A DNA stretch of 64,000 bases. Origin: Lunularia cruciata (taxonomy: Eukaryota > Streptophyta > Marchantiopsida > Lunulariales > Lunulariaceae). The translations under genes were made by a program, and so were the position numbers. Numbering within the stretch: position 1 is the first letter of the stretch; every line of letters starts with the position of its first letter. Below are positions 1 to 11,879 of the stretch, in pieces. The stretch lies in the NCBI GenBank assembly GCA_948567375.1, contig OX419757.1:8556001-8620000 (forward strand), written 5' to 3'. Under the pieces are notes generated by a model. It saw nothing but the letters and a program-made list of their open reading frames with translations, ran no database searches and was not told where the DNA came from.

Positions 1-1970
1 TCGAACACACGCGTTATTGCTATACAGTCCTCTTGACAGAGACCCGCCCATTTACTTTGGGTTTGTTGACAAATACTATCCAGGCTATAAATCACTCACT
101 CTGAACATGCTGCAAGTAATCTGGTAAGCATGACTGATACGAAGTTTCATCTGAATTTTGTTTCGGACCTGGCCTACATTTGGTTAACTGCATTCAAACG
201 GGGAAGAGTTGCCCCGGAATATGGAATATTGATAACTTTACCTGAATACACCGACTCCAAGAGACGTAAAACATTACTCAACCCATAGCTAGTTTGAAGA
301 CTCACAACATCAACTACACAATTTTGTCGCGACAGACAGCCCAACAATCTCAGTCAAGATGTCATACATCCGTACTTCTTACAGAACAGGTAATTTGCTC
401 ATGCATTCAGCATACACTCCAAATACCTGTGGTATAAACGTAATGCAAACAAACAACACAAATGATCTGATGTACATGTGGACCAAGTACTCAGATTGAC
501 TGACATGGTAACTTCAAAAGCAAGATCATACATACTTCAAATGCGGGAAACAAGGTTGATTTGATCATACGGTCCAAATTACTCGTGGTAAATATCGTAT
601 GACAAACAAATAACAATTGATCCAAAGTACATAAAGGACCAAGTTACTCATCCTTTTGGCATGATAACTACAAAGGATATATGAGTAATGGGAGCAGAAG
701 CAGTTAGCAGAAACGGGAGATTCAAACGCACTTAGGACTGGACCGACGCAAACAGGAGACATGCAGATGGAAGCAAGGAAATGCATGCAAGAACAGATAG
801 AAACCGAGGACATGCTGATCTACAGAAGATATAGATGAACATTTAAGCTTCAAGTGATCATTCGCGACATGCATGCAGGTCTTCAGAATAGTTTGGTGAA
901 ATACGAATGAGGATGTGGATCGAAGGCTCTCCCTGTCCACACAAGTAGTGGACACCCTAGGATTACAACTTCCTATAAATGTAAGCTAAAGATATTCATG
1001 AGACAGGCAAGGCACCCAGACTTTACAGGCTGAGAAGATGGGAAACAACAGTTGAAGGCAAATTTAAATTCAACATGAAATCACAGAAGTCCATACGGAC
1101 GAAGGAAATGTAGATGATGACGCAGAGGATATTAGAGGACCGAGCCCTGACGATTAGGATAATAAGACAACAAAGCAGAGTATATCGATTTAAGGCCGGC
1201 CCGCACAAATCCAATTACATAGTTGGAACACAGAAAAGGGCTTTAGTTTGTACTTCTTTAAGTCTCTGTACAGTCAATATCGACATTCAGATAGAACAAT
1301 TAATGTGATGGATACTACAGCTAGCTCAAACGACACCTCGCGGTTTTAGCTCTCGTGGTCCATTCCCACCGTGTGACCTAGGATGACAAGACTCCCAGCA
1401 AAACTTTCCAGCCAAAATGCCCAAGATTAGATGGAAATCATGGAAACTAGCTCTCTACTGTAAGGTGGAGTGTTACCCGACCAGTCTTCTCAAGCATTCA
1501 GACGACACTATGCTTAATATAATAAGCAAGCGTTCCCGGCCAATCAGGTTTCTTCCAAGAATCTCTAATTGCGAACAGATCCGCGAACTCTGGATCCGCA
1601 AGAGAGAAGAGGGCAAATGGAGATTTACCACGAGCAGCTTGCCACGGAGCTCAGGACCATGAACTCCTAGAATACCTTGACGGCAGTTCTTCAAGAAGAG
1701 GACTAGAGGTAACACCAGTTAAAGATGCGCTGATTTCCCCCTGTAACTTACTAGCTGTAGAGGTATAACAAAACCAAAAAGAAACACCCATGCAGTCGGA
1801 TGGCAGAAAGGCCGAGCAACCAATACCTTACTCGATTTTGAGTGGTTGCAAGTTGGAGCAGACTTACAATGATTGTCAACTGTGTAAATGTACAATACAA
1901 TATCATAACCTGCTAAAGTAGAGAGGGAGGAAAGGTAACCAGTGCTATGCGCCACCTGAGGGAAGCTCAA
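1..1970. other. 3' flank of trihelix gene, no gene recognised
   Basis: Nothing here reads as a gene. Open frames are short, lack recognisable motifs and lie on both strands. The part next to the stop codon at 1971 should hold the 3' untranslated region of the minus-strand trihelix gene. Composition is balanced and I see no transposon ends, unlike the DNA beyond about 7.7 kb. Confidence 0.5.
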
Positions 1971-3344
1971 TCATTGCACACATTGTCCTCTTCCTAAGTC
2001 GTTTTGTTCCCTCGCCTGCAGCCTATCCAAAATGAGTGCTATAGATGTCATGGATGCCTCTGAGCGCCTATTATCCATTTCGAGCTCTTTCTGCTTTATC
2101 TCCAGCTGAATTCTTTCGTTTTCGAGCTTCATCCTTTCATTCTCCAGTCTCAGTCTCTCTAATTCTCGATCCTTCTTGCAGCTAAACTTTTGCCATTTGA
2201 ACCTTTGCTTCTCGAGGTTGAAAGCCTCAGCTTGTAGACCAACCTTCTGCTCTTCCAGTTGCATGGTCCGATTTCTCATCCATTGTTGATGTTCTCGAGA
2301 TGCTTTGGAGCTCTCTTGCAAGACTCCCATGAGGTCCGAGTTCGCAATCTCCACTCCATTCATGTCTTTCCCAAAATCGTGTAAACCAGAGGCCGCCATT
2401 CCCAATTCCACCTCTTCTAACTTCTTCGACAATCTCCTCCTCTTTCCGTAGGGATCTGATAAATCTGCAATTGCGTCACAGTCCTCCTCGACACCGTCCG
2501 CGATGTCATACTCATCATCAACGTCGTCCTCTTCGTCGTCCTCATCATCCTCGTCATCGTCCATATCATCTTTCATGTTCCTGCCGGACTCCATGAGTTC
2601 CCTACCCTGTAACATGACCGCTTGCAGAGATGGCTGAAATTCCAGATCAGTGGACAGAGCGGCCTTGTTTCCGCTGTGGTAGAACGCCATTTCCTTGTAA
2701 AAGAGGTGCTTCGAGCTGAGAATTTTTTTAACGTCCTCTTTGGCCTTCGGAAGGAGATTATTCATGGCATCCAGCGTACCGGGATTTTCCACGACATTGC
2801 ACGCCGTGTTCTTGCCAAGAATGTCATTCAGCCTTTTGTACCTCTTGTTTAGGTCATTAAACTTATCCTCGCACTGCTGCGGTGAGACATAGCATCCCTT
2901 CTCCATCATCACTTTAGATACTGATTTCCACTTTCCCTTTTTCTGCAAAATCCCCGATTTCCTCTTATTCCCTTCTCCGCTGCCATCTAAACTACTGTCC
3001 TCTCCCACGAAGAGAACCACTCCTATGAGAAGCTTCACCATCGAATCCGTCCACTTCATCCGCTGCCACGGTGAGCTCTTCTTGTTTCTGCCTCCTCCAT
3101 GCTGCCCGCCCTCCCCTCCGTCCCCTTCAAAACTCGGCTCATCATCGTCACTGACCGCTCCCGCTGCTGCGGATGTTGTTGTTGCTCCTCCGACTCCATT
3201 CCCCAATCCAACAACTCCTCCAAATCCTTTTCCTCCACCCCTGCCCTTTACCACTATCGCTCCCCCGGCGCCACCTCCATCCGATGAAATCGATTCACAC
3301 GCGCCTCCTCTCCCTCCTCCTGCATCCTTCCCGTCCACTTCCAT
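1971..3344 (-). CDS. GT-gamma-type trihelix (Myb/SANT-like) transcription factor
   Basis: An intact single-exon frame of 457 codons. Residues 1-90 are Gly/Ser-rich and probably disordered. The trihelix DNA-binding domain spans about 96-178, starting at RMKWTD and continuing through KGKWKSVSKVMMEKG and SPQQCEDKFNDLNKRYK. The tryptophans at about 98 and 139 are kept and Phe162 takes the third aromatic position. The block PKAKEDVKKILSSKHLFYKE (about 199-218) is typical of the GT-gamma clade, which includes Arabidopsis HRA1. An acidic run (about 259-281), a basic nuclear-localisation-like GKRRRLSKK (about 300-308) and a long charged coiled coil (about 365-427) follow. It is predicted to be a nuclear transcriptional regulator that may dimerise through the coil. 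The ATG is preceded by a purine-rich leader and begins MEVDGKD; no better upstream start is seen. The clade call rests on remembered family features. Target genes cannot be read from sequence. Confidence 0.9.
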   Translation of the reverse strand: MEVDGKDAGGGRGGACESISSDGGGAGGAIVVKGRGGGKGFGGVVGLGNGVGGATTTSAAAGAVSDDDEPSFEGDGGEGGQHGGGRNKKSSPWQRMKWTDSMVKLLIGVVLFVGEDSSLDGSGEGNKRKSGILQKKGKWKSVSKVMMEKGCYVSPQQCEDKFNDLNKRYKRLNDILGKNTACNVVENPGTLDAMNNLLPKAKEDVKKILSSKHLFYKEMAFYHSGNKAALSTDLEFQPSLQAVMLQGRELMESGRNMKDDMDDDEDDEDDEEDDVDDEYDIADGVEEDCDAIADLSDPYGKRRRLSKKLEEVELGMAASGLHDFGKDMNGVEIANSDLMGVLQESSKASREHQQWMRNRTMQLEEQKVGLQAEAFNLEKQRFKWQKFSCKKDRELERLRLENERMKLENERIQLEIKQKELEMDNRRSEASMTSIALILDRLQAREQNDLGRGQCVQ

Positions 3345-4020
3345 ACTCCTCTCCTCCTCTTGCCCACCCTTCCGTCGTCATACGCCCTCTCCTCCCTCTC
3401 CCCACTCCTTCTCCTCCTTCCTCCCCTTCCTCAACTAAATTTCTTCACCACCTCCTCATTGATTCTCCTCTTCTCCCCTCAATTCCTCCCTCTTCCTTCT
3501 CTTCTCCTTCCTCGCTCCTGTCCCTTATTCTTCTTCTTCGTCAACCACAACCTCTTCTCACCATAATTCTTCTTCCCCTCTTCCTTCTGCGCTCCAAGCC
3601 GAAGCTTTTCCGTCCCTCTCTCTCTCGCTCTCCTTTCCTTCCTTGCGAGCGCTTAAGCTCGTCCTTCCTTCAAAGCCCAAGCTCTCCTCTCCTTCTGCTT
3701 GGCTACGTTCCTACCTTCTTTCTTTCCTTCAGAAGGGAAGGTGAAGTACGTTCTCTCTCTCTCCCCGCCTCCACTTGTTGGCTTCGTTGTTCTGATGGCT
3801 GCCTCGTGCCCTCTCTTCTCTTCTCGTCTCTCTCGTTTGTTCGTGTGGGGAGCTTGAACAAGCGGAAGCCTTGTTTCCTCCTCCTCCGCCTCCTTTCCTG
3901 GGGCCGCTACACCAATCTCTCTCCCTCACTATCTTCTCCACCTCTCGCGGCCCCTCCTTCTGGACCAACTTGACCGGCAACCCCCCACTGTCTGTCATCT
4001 CCCCTCCATTTTATCTCAAC
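3345..4020 (-). promoter_or_regulatory. Purine-rich 5' leader and proximal promoter of trihelix gene
   Basis: On the plus strand this is an almost continuous C/T tract, so the transcript leader of the minus-strand gene would be GA-rich, as in many plant 5' leaders. A TATA-like ATAAAAT lies on the minus strand at 4008-4014, which would give a leader of about 640 bases. The tract creates long proline/serine/leucine-rich plus-strand frames that I regard as artefacts. Start site and promoter are inferred, not shown. Confidence 0.3.
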
Positions 4021-7000
4021 ATTGAATGTTAGGATCTCCCATCATTTTTCTCATTCATTCATCAATTCCCAATGCCACTCAACATAGAATACTCACCGAA
4101 TACACTCTTACACACCTTGGTTCTTTTCCTTTCCCAAGTTTTTTCTCCACCACGGTACCGTTCCAACAGTCTTGTGTATGGGAGAAACTGGAATTCGATG
4201 CCAAGTTCATCACAAGTTGGGTAGGCTAAAGAATCCCTTTTCTTAACTAGCATCAGGCTTGTTTGATCAGAATGGGAGTCAAACTGAAGATTGTACAGTC
4301 AAGAACCATTCTATGTACATTGCCTAATAATCTCTACTTCCCAAGCTCCGTGGGGACTTTACAAGGGTAAAAAATCCCACTTCCAGTAGAACTAAAAAGG
4401 GAATCAAATCTGAACTTCTCAAACTGAGATATTCCACTAGCTTCCCCTGAGGTGAAACAAGGCGACCGCATTTCTTAAGAAGAAATGCACTTGTAAATAG
4501 ATATTAAGAGTAAGGCATATGATTCAAATAACTGCGAGTGCGATATCGTAAGATGGTGTTATGTACCTCAGTCCTAGATTTAATATCTTTCTGACCAGAA
4601 GATTGTTGAAGAATACAACCCTATCATTCAGTAAGGTGGGTTGTAATCTTTGTGAGTGAAATTTAAACAGACTAGTTTTACTGGTCTTAACCTGATTCGG
4701 ACGTGTATAAAGTTGGCAATAACACACAATAAATTGAGATATAGAGAGATGGTTTGTGAAAAGTCGTTCTAGAATCAAGTGACACATCCATCTGAACATT
4801 TTTACTGCAGTGCATGGAGCAGACAGTTATGATTCACTTCGAGAACCCAACAGTAAGATAGCAACAGTGTGTCCCATAGGAGATGAGGCTGACACAAATT
4901 ATAACAACAGTTCATTTCCCTGACCATCCCCTCGTGGGGAAGGGAGGTATGGGTGAAGCATGGTTTCTACAAACCCTATACATGGCGAATATTCTCGCAG
5001 TCGATTATCAGGGGCTCAAATGTTGCTGCCACGGACTGTTTGGTAGACCAAAAGAGTCGAAAGGTGGGCACAAATTTGGGCAACCTAGGATTTCAGCACC
5101 CCAGAGCAAAATCCAAGGAAAAGGTCACAAACTGCCTCTCTTCTATGCTTAAAATAATCTAAACATGATTCAGCACGTTCTGAACTCAGTGATGTAATAA
5201 GCTCTCACTGCTTACAAAGACTGCTTATAAGAAGGTCGAGAAATACATAAAGACTAGTCTGTGGATTGGTACATCGATCGGTTCGTGTTTTACGTTTGTG
5301 GATTATGCAGTTTTCTTCTATTTTGTATACAATTATAATGCAGGACCGTACGAAGACAGCTGGGAAGGCCGGGGGTAACTAACGGAGATTCCATACGAGT
5401 TTCTGCATGTTTTCCAGCAAATCTTCTCCTCAATGACAGCACTTGATCACTGGTCATAGGATTGGTACAGGAGATGCTTCTACGATACAAACAGGACGAA
5501 TATGATGCAGCAGCTAAACCATGGGAATCCTTGTCTTCACGAGCATCATAATATTCCTATTTTATGTGCTGAGGTGATAGTTTCACACTATATCGCGCCT
5601 CCATACAAGACCAACGGCCAGAAACTATCTTGAAGATGCTTGATTGTACAGAAGCAGTAATAGCAGCATGTTCTTGTACTGAAGAATCTTTCACCTTCTG
5701 GAGCGTTCGGACTGTCTAAATCTGCCTTCACTTGCGGCATGTAGTTACCTTCTTGCCCGTATCTTTGGTAGATCTGGCGGGTCTCTAGTTTAGCGATGCT
5801 TGAGCCTTGTACTGTACTGTAAAAGTGGACTATTCTTTCGCGGTTTGTCCTCCGGATACCGAGCATTACACAATGGACGTCGGATACGCTTCCCTCGTCA
5901 TTTAAAGCTCACTTTCGGAAATTCGTACGTCGAGGCTTTGTTGCCGTTAATTAATGGGGTGGAGAAGCAATTTACCTCCCAGTATCGTCAACATATTCTT
6001 TAAATTGAGGTGAATGGATTGATTGTTGGAAAGGTCTATCTGTGAACGCAAATCATTTTGGCCTCATTTTCCCAGATTTTTCAAAAGTGTAGCGATGGCC
6101 ACATTTTATTTTATACATGTTACTTGATTATTTTATTCAATTTTCAAACTGATATGCAAATTCTCAATGTTTGCATAACTACAAAGGTAGGCTATTTCTG
6201 AATATTAGTGTTAATGAAGAAATTCATCTGTGTGGAAAAAATATGAATATTGCTAGTCGTACAGAGCATGAAAAAGTACTCAAGACCCACCCTAATCTTA
6301 GTTTAGCTTTGTCATCCTAATAAGAACGCTACAATGGAAAAAAATCATTTTTATTATCACTACTATATTATCTTGAACTAAATTTTACACATCAGACAAT
6401 TGCTATGTGCTTATACTGGAGAAATTTTTTTGTATCATTATCACCACTTAGATATGATATTCATTTTGCCTGAATAGCATAATGCTTTCAATATATCGCT
6501 ATTCCACACGAACATGATTGGATTCTTCAAAAAGGTCAGAGAGTTTCTGACGGGTAAGGAATGTCATCCATTAAAAAAGTGCTCAAACACTTTCTCTTCA
6601 GAGAGGAAAAAAAGTTGACCGTCAAAATTTGACTCATGACATCTATCATCTGGACAATGCCCTAATGGTCAACCTCTAATCTATCAATAAACCATCGTGA
6701 AATCCCTCATATAAAGCACGTGATGTTATCCGCAGAAACTTTACATCAAGCCTTCTAGATATAGGGAAAATGTTTAATACCATGCCACACAAACACACAT
6801 GATCTTAGAGACGTGCTACTAGATAACTACCCGCATATCAAGCCTCGAATTATTGTTATCATTATGTGTATTTTACTATTCCTAGAGTATCAAAGTACAC
6901 TTTTTAGCCAAGTTTGCCACAGTCAAGACGGATCGATTTATATTGATTATGCTATGGAATGGAATTTGACTTTATAGGGCAGAAACTTCTGGTATGTACG

Positions 7001-7700
7001 AATCATGTTTTTTGTCGTAGGTGGGTGGGAGTCTATTTTAGATTTATTAGGTGGTGTCCATGCAAGCCAAGGTGACAGGATATGATGAGCTTTTCACTGA
7101 GGAACAAAGATTCACTGTCGATGATTTTGCATCCTTTGGCAAGAGCCACAGCTTTTCTACTTTATAAGATATGGAAGGAACAAAAGGAAATGCTTTCCAG
7201 TGAACCTTATTACCGAGCAAAAATAGATTTGAGCTGGTCACGAATTTGCAAAAGAGCGTGAGTGAAAGTTCTATGTTATGCAAGTATTTGTTTATACATT
7301 CTGGTGACCAGTATTAATCATGTAGAGCTAAAAAAGAATGTGCTCTATGATTAGTGTATTCGAGAATAGAAAGATAGATCAATTAAACCTACCATAAGTT
7401 TGAACAGAAATTACAATCTTGGTGTGGCTTTGATGGCAAACTCCTAGGGAAAGAGATTGGTAATACATTTGAGGTATTTGAGATTTAGCCAATCTGTCCA
7501 ATAGCCGAATTTTTAGGAGAATCTGATTATGCTGATAAAACTTGTTGTACGTTGCTAATATAGCGCTGAGTGAGATACAAAATATACGTTAGGACATATG
7601 ATGTTCATTCTATGGAAATATATTGTCTTATTGCTTGAATACTTAGGTTCACCCGTCAATAGATAGGGGTTTCAGTTAGACGATTTCCGCATGTCCGCCG
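4021..7700. other. Intergenic region, no gene recognised
   Basis: All frames are short and without recognisable domains. There are no clear transposon termini, long tandem repeats or LTRs. The region becomes AT-rich after about 6.0 kb. It separates the host gene from the first decayed transposon. Confidence 0.45.
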
Positions 7701-7729
7701 ACTTTCGAAAAAGAAATATTATGGGATGT

Positions 7730-7837
7730 CCCGTAAAACTTTACGAGGTGTGGGTGAAAAATACACTGGATTTGGATGGGCAATGATCCGTAAGCGTAAG
7801 TTGGCTACCTTTTCTATGACTCGTAAAATTTTACGGG
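7730..7837. repeat. Pair of inverted palindromic 18-mers
   Basis: CCCGTAAAACTTTACGAG at 7730-7747 and CTCGTAAAATTTTACGGG at 7820-7837 are reverse complements with one mismatch, and each is itself nearly palindromic. Between them lie about 72 bases. The left copy is preceded by TTATGGGATGT. They lie about 500 bases before the Harbinger transposase frame and could be terminal or subterminal repeats of that element or of a small MITE. I found no matching distal end. Confidence 0.4.
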
Positions 7838-8334
7838 ATTATGAGATATATTGTAAATATTGATTATACTTTATTAATTTACTCCTAATTTAATTTAACT
7901 AGCTGCAAGGTGTTAGTAGAGGAGAAGAGTCACATGTGAATTCCTTCCTCGATACCTTGTTCCTTGTTTCCCTTGTTTGTTCCATGTTTCCTTCATTTGC
8001 TCATCCTTCCTTCGATAATTCCTCTTCCAATCGCGCTTGCCTTCTCGATTGAACTTTGTGTTTCGTTCGTGCTCGCCTTCTTGCGATAATTCTTGTACTG
8101 CACACTTGTTAGCTCTTTCCTTTCATAATTCGGATCTTAATGGTCAACTTCATGGTATAATGAATTGTATTGCTCGCCTTTCAGTGTGATAATTCTTTGT
8201 GCTGCTCATTAGTTCATTCCTTCCTGCGATATATCTTGGTACTTGCTATTGTTGTTGATCGCAATTTGGACCATTCATGGTTGTGATAGTTATGGGTTAC
8301 GGCGAGAGGAGCTTTCTTTGGGAATCCAGACACC

Positions 8335-9880
8335 ATGCCTCACCTTAGTTCAAGGAAATTCCTTCAAAACGAAATGAAAAAGTTGATTGTATCTAGATTA
8401 CAAATGATGAAGACAGAGATGAATTGTAGTGAATGAATTGATGATGAGTGGGTGGATGTTTGGGATTGGGATTCAAGGTAGTGGAGCATAGATGAGGAGG
8501 ACATGGATGATATGGAAAGATTTTACAAATGGTGGGAATTTATACACTGGAGGCTATATTTGAGAAATATAGCCTTTGGGGAAAGAGTGCAATATGGAAA
8601 GGTTTTACAAATGGTGGGAGTTTATACTCAAGAGTCTATATTTGAGGGAAAAGAAGTGCAACCATCAAGAAATACCAAATTTGTAAGAGAATTTTCTCCA
8701 TGTTGGATTTGATGACTTTCAAACAGCTTGTGAGAATGGATATGGACTCCTTGTGGCGTTAGTGAGTCTATTGAATGTGCACGATGTACTCAAAAGAAGG
8801 ACAAACCAAGAAAATACCAAACACCTATATGGCTCCAAGTGGCATTAGCATTGGACCAATTTGGACATAATGGAAATGGAGCTTGTGTTATGAGAGGAGT
8901 GAACTTATGGGGAATTAGTGCCAATTTTAATGAGAAAGTAATCATTGCTATCCTATCAATTCTCAGAAATGAGGTGCGATGGCCAAGGATTGCTAAGAGA
9001 GCTAGAATTTCATTTTTGTTTGTCAAAAAAGGATTTCCAAGGTGCACAGGGCTAGTGGACGTGATTCTTTTCCCTTTATCACAAAGATGCAAGATAGACA
9101 TGGAAGGTTACTTCAGCAAAAATGGCTCATACTCAATCAACAGCCAGGTGGTATATAAGAACAAGCATCAAATTCTCCACTTTACAAGAGGTAAAAGGTT
9201 ATCCAATGATATTGTGTTTATTGAAGAGTGTTTTAGTCAGTTTACTGAATTTATTGAAGTTTTATTGAAGTTTATTGACCTGGGTGTGTTTGATTGTGGA
9301 TCTAAGAAGATATATATGGAGAATTAGTACTCTTTATGGAATCTAGAACAAATTATTGATGAGGGAATGGTTAGTTGTGGCTAATGAGTGGTGTGTTTAT
9401 CACATGTATGCCCAGATCATGTCATGATATAAACATGTTTAAAAAAGTCTGAGTTGTGGTTAAATTCAGATCAAAGAGAAGCATTCACATTGTTTGAGAG
9501 CAGTCAATATTTATTAGGTGAATCGGGAATGTTCTTATGAATCATCTTGTGCCTTCTTTTAAATAAGAAAATACTCATGAAAAAAATAAGAAGTCAACCA
9601 CTGTGTGACCTGAACAAGGTGTCTAAATGAACAATGTATTGGGATACTTACAGCACGGTGGCATTCTTTGCAAGTGCAATTAAATTATAGAAAAAAAAAC
9701 TCCTTCTTCCTATAATACATAGTTGCATGTGTGGTATTCCATATTTTCTTGATAATAGATCTGACACGTGGGAGAACAAGGAAGAATACTCCACAGATGA
9801 AGTAGATTCTATACATCAATCCATGGGGGCAGGTGTTAGGAGTGATTGGCAGCATCTTAGAGAAAAAACTAGATGATTTG
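8335..9880 (+). pseudogene. PIF/Harbinger-type DDE transposase, broken
   Basis: A decayed transposase spread over several frames. It opens at ATG 8335 with MPHLSSRKFLQNEMKKL. About 8714-8815 carries FKQLVRMDMDSLWR and then the helix-turn-helix approach. The longest open piece (8761-9327, ATG 8839) contains LQVALALDQFGHNGNGA, GLVDVILFPLSQR (first catalytic Asp in VD), YFSKNGSYSINSQVVY and LSNDIVF (second Asp). Past its stop, QYLLGESGMF near 9508-9540 stands at the third acidic position, and WENKEEYSTDEVDS near 9770 matches the acidic C-terminal tail. The order and wording of these blocks are those of DDE_4 (Harbinger/ALP1-like) transposases, which excise and reinsert DNA by a cut-and-paste mechanism. 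At least three frameshifts or stops make it inactive. The motif wording resembles fungal-type Harbinger proteins more than the usual plant PIF forms, from memory. Confidence 0.75.
8511..8674 (+). repeat. 82-bp tandem duplication in the transposase remnant
   Basis: Two diverged copies start with tatggaaaga (8511) and tatggaaagg (8593). Both continue with ttttacaaatggtgggaatt or its close variant. The duplication lies in the N-terminal part of the transposase pseudogene and adds to its frame disruption. Confidence 0.7.
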
Positions 9881-11550
9881 TGGTAGAAACATGCATTGCC
9901 TCGAACCATGCACCTAGCGGATTATTGGACAAGATATATTGATATTTAGAAAGAGTTTGAATTTTTGAAACGCATCTGTGTGCATGGATTTCCTTATTTG
10001 TGTCTGTTTTATGAAAAGCATGGGAGTTGTCCATTTTAAGAGTAGGAAGGATTGGATTTGCTCCTTGTGTTAGAGCAAACTCTGCTCATCTAGGTTGGGT
10101 GTTGCTCATTTTGGAGGAGCGGAACCATGAATTTGGAGGGATTTGTTTCCAGTCTTAGACAACATTTGACAAGCAAACATGTTCTTAGTTTGTTATTAAA
10201 AAAAAGTTTAGTCATTGAGGAGAACTATATTCAAATGTTCAAATAAATTTCTTTAGTCATTTAAGGTGTTTATTTCTCTTTCCCGACTATCGCAATTTTA
10301 GCTTTGAAAAAGCTAAAAGAGAAAAGAGAAAAAGCTAACAAAAAAGAGAGCCGATCACCCATTCAAAAGTGCATGCCTATGTGAGAGTAACTAAGCTTTA
10401 ATTGGGAGAAGAGTGAAGAAAGCAGATGACCATTCAAAAGTGCTTGATGTGAGAGTGATGGAGGCAAAAGTGGGAGAGAAGGGAAGGAGAGATTTTCACC
10501 ATTAGAAAGTGCCTACATGTCTTGAGTGAGTTAACAATCGATGGAAAAATGTAGATGGAGCTTTAGTGGAGAATGTGAGAAATAGTTTAGGATCACCTAG
10601 AGTCGAAGAGAACTCAGCATTGTCGGAAATCTCCAAATTTCTGAAATCTGGAGGGGGAGGAGTGGCAATTTGAAATGCAAAGGAATTGTGAGGAATTTTA
10701 TCAACCAGGGAAAAGGGAAATTTGACCGACCAAGGAAAGAGAAAGAGTTTAGTAGCATCATACAAACATGATATTTTGAATTCAGAAGTTTAAAAGAAGG
10801 AAAGACATTTTGCAGTTTAAACGATACGAAAGAGAACAAGATTCGAAGGGTGAGAGTTTGGCTACAAGTTTTGCCAAAGGAGAGTGTAGGATTTGAAGCC
10901 ACATAAGGTTTAGGGTGGAGAAGATGAGTTTGAGTCAAGGGGACTTAAAGGAAGAGAGAGAAGGATCTTTACTTCACTTGCTAGGAATTTGTAGAGAGAG
11001 GATTTGTTTAACCTAATGTGAATTCACAAGGAGAGGAAGGTTTAGGACATTGTAAGGTAACATTGGGGCTTAGCCCCATGTTACTTTTTTTGTCTCTCCC
11101 TTGTACGGCTGGAGGGGGGTCTTCTTTCCTTCGGTTTTCCTACGCGGTAGCCTTCTTCCGATTGTAAGAGGGAAGGTGGGGAAAGATGGGTGGTTAGATT
11201 TCTTGACAACATTTTGCATAAAAATCTAGGAGGTCGGAAGAAGGGGTGTCAACATTTTCAAATACCATAAATGTTGGGACTCACCAATATAGAGGATATT
11301 AACGAGGATCCCTGGTTAATCGATTATCATTACGTTATTGACAACATGACCAAGATTAAATGGGGATGGTTGGACAAGATCCACTTCAGAGCATCCGTCA
11401 AAGCTATTCAGTAAGTTGACCTTGATGTGATGGATTTGAACATTTGCCTCGGGTTAGGGTATCCAGCTCTAAATGTAAGTTTGCAATTTATGCTAAATCT
11501 TCATATCTGTATTGTAAGTTGATTTGCTATAAGTCAAATTACTATAAGTC
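9881..11550. other. Noncoding stretch with degenerate short repeats
   Basis: No gene is recognised. Between about 10355 and 10520 a motif like ccattcaaaagtgc followed by gtgagagt recurs three times at about 70-base spacing. A hairpin at 11055-11088 is listed separately. Part of this could be the 3' arm of the Harbinger element, but no terminal repeat was found. Confidence 0.35.
11055..11088. repeat. Hairpin-forming inverted repeat
   Basis: The arms aggtaacattggggct and agccccatgttact pair almost perfectly, with one bulged base and a one-base loop, and a run of T follows. This could be a cruciform or RNA hairpin. It is much shorter than a plant microRNA precursor, and no role is assigned. Confidence 0.6.
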
Positions 11551-11879
11551 AATTGGCTATCAAATTCAAAAGAAATTTTTGTCTACTTTTGGAATGTGCT
11601 AAACCTTTCTCCCGAGCGAACCCAAAGGTTGTGGGGATACCCGATAACCTTTGGTTTTTTACATTATCTTTGGAACTAGTGCATTTGTTTTGGTGTTTTT
11701 TGCACTTTATCAAACCTTGTCTTCTATGTTTTTGGAACTAGTTTATAAGTTCTGTTGGTTTTTGGCAATTACCCTAAACCGTGTTCTTCCCAACACTTTG
11801 GGCTTAGGGTTTGCTTGTTCTTCAGCACTTTAATTAAACCTTGTGTGCCTAGGCACTTTGATTCTTTGATTCTAGGTGT

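Noticed and set aside
1971-3344. Trihelix gene as the partner protein of the nearby Harbinger element
   Set aside because: It is intact, has the GT-gamma-specific blocks after the trihelix domain, a Gly-rich N-terminus and a purine-rich plant leader, while the Harbinger copy is heavily decayed and 5 kb away.
3025-3998. Long proline/serine/leucine-rich plus-strand frames and an overlapping minus frame around the trihelix 5' region
   Set aside because: They are antisense shadows of the Gly-rich N-terminus and the pyrimidine-rich leader; low-complexity composition and no domain.
11055-11088. MicroRNA precursor
   Set aside because: Arms of about 15 bases with a one-base loop are too short for a plant pre-miRNA.
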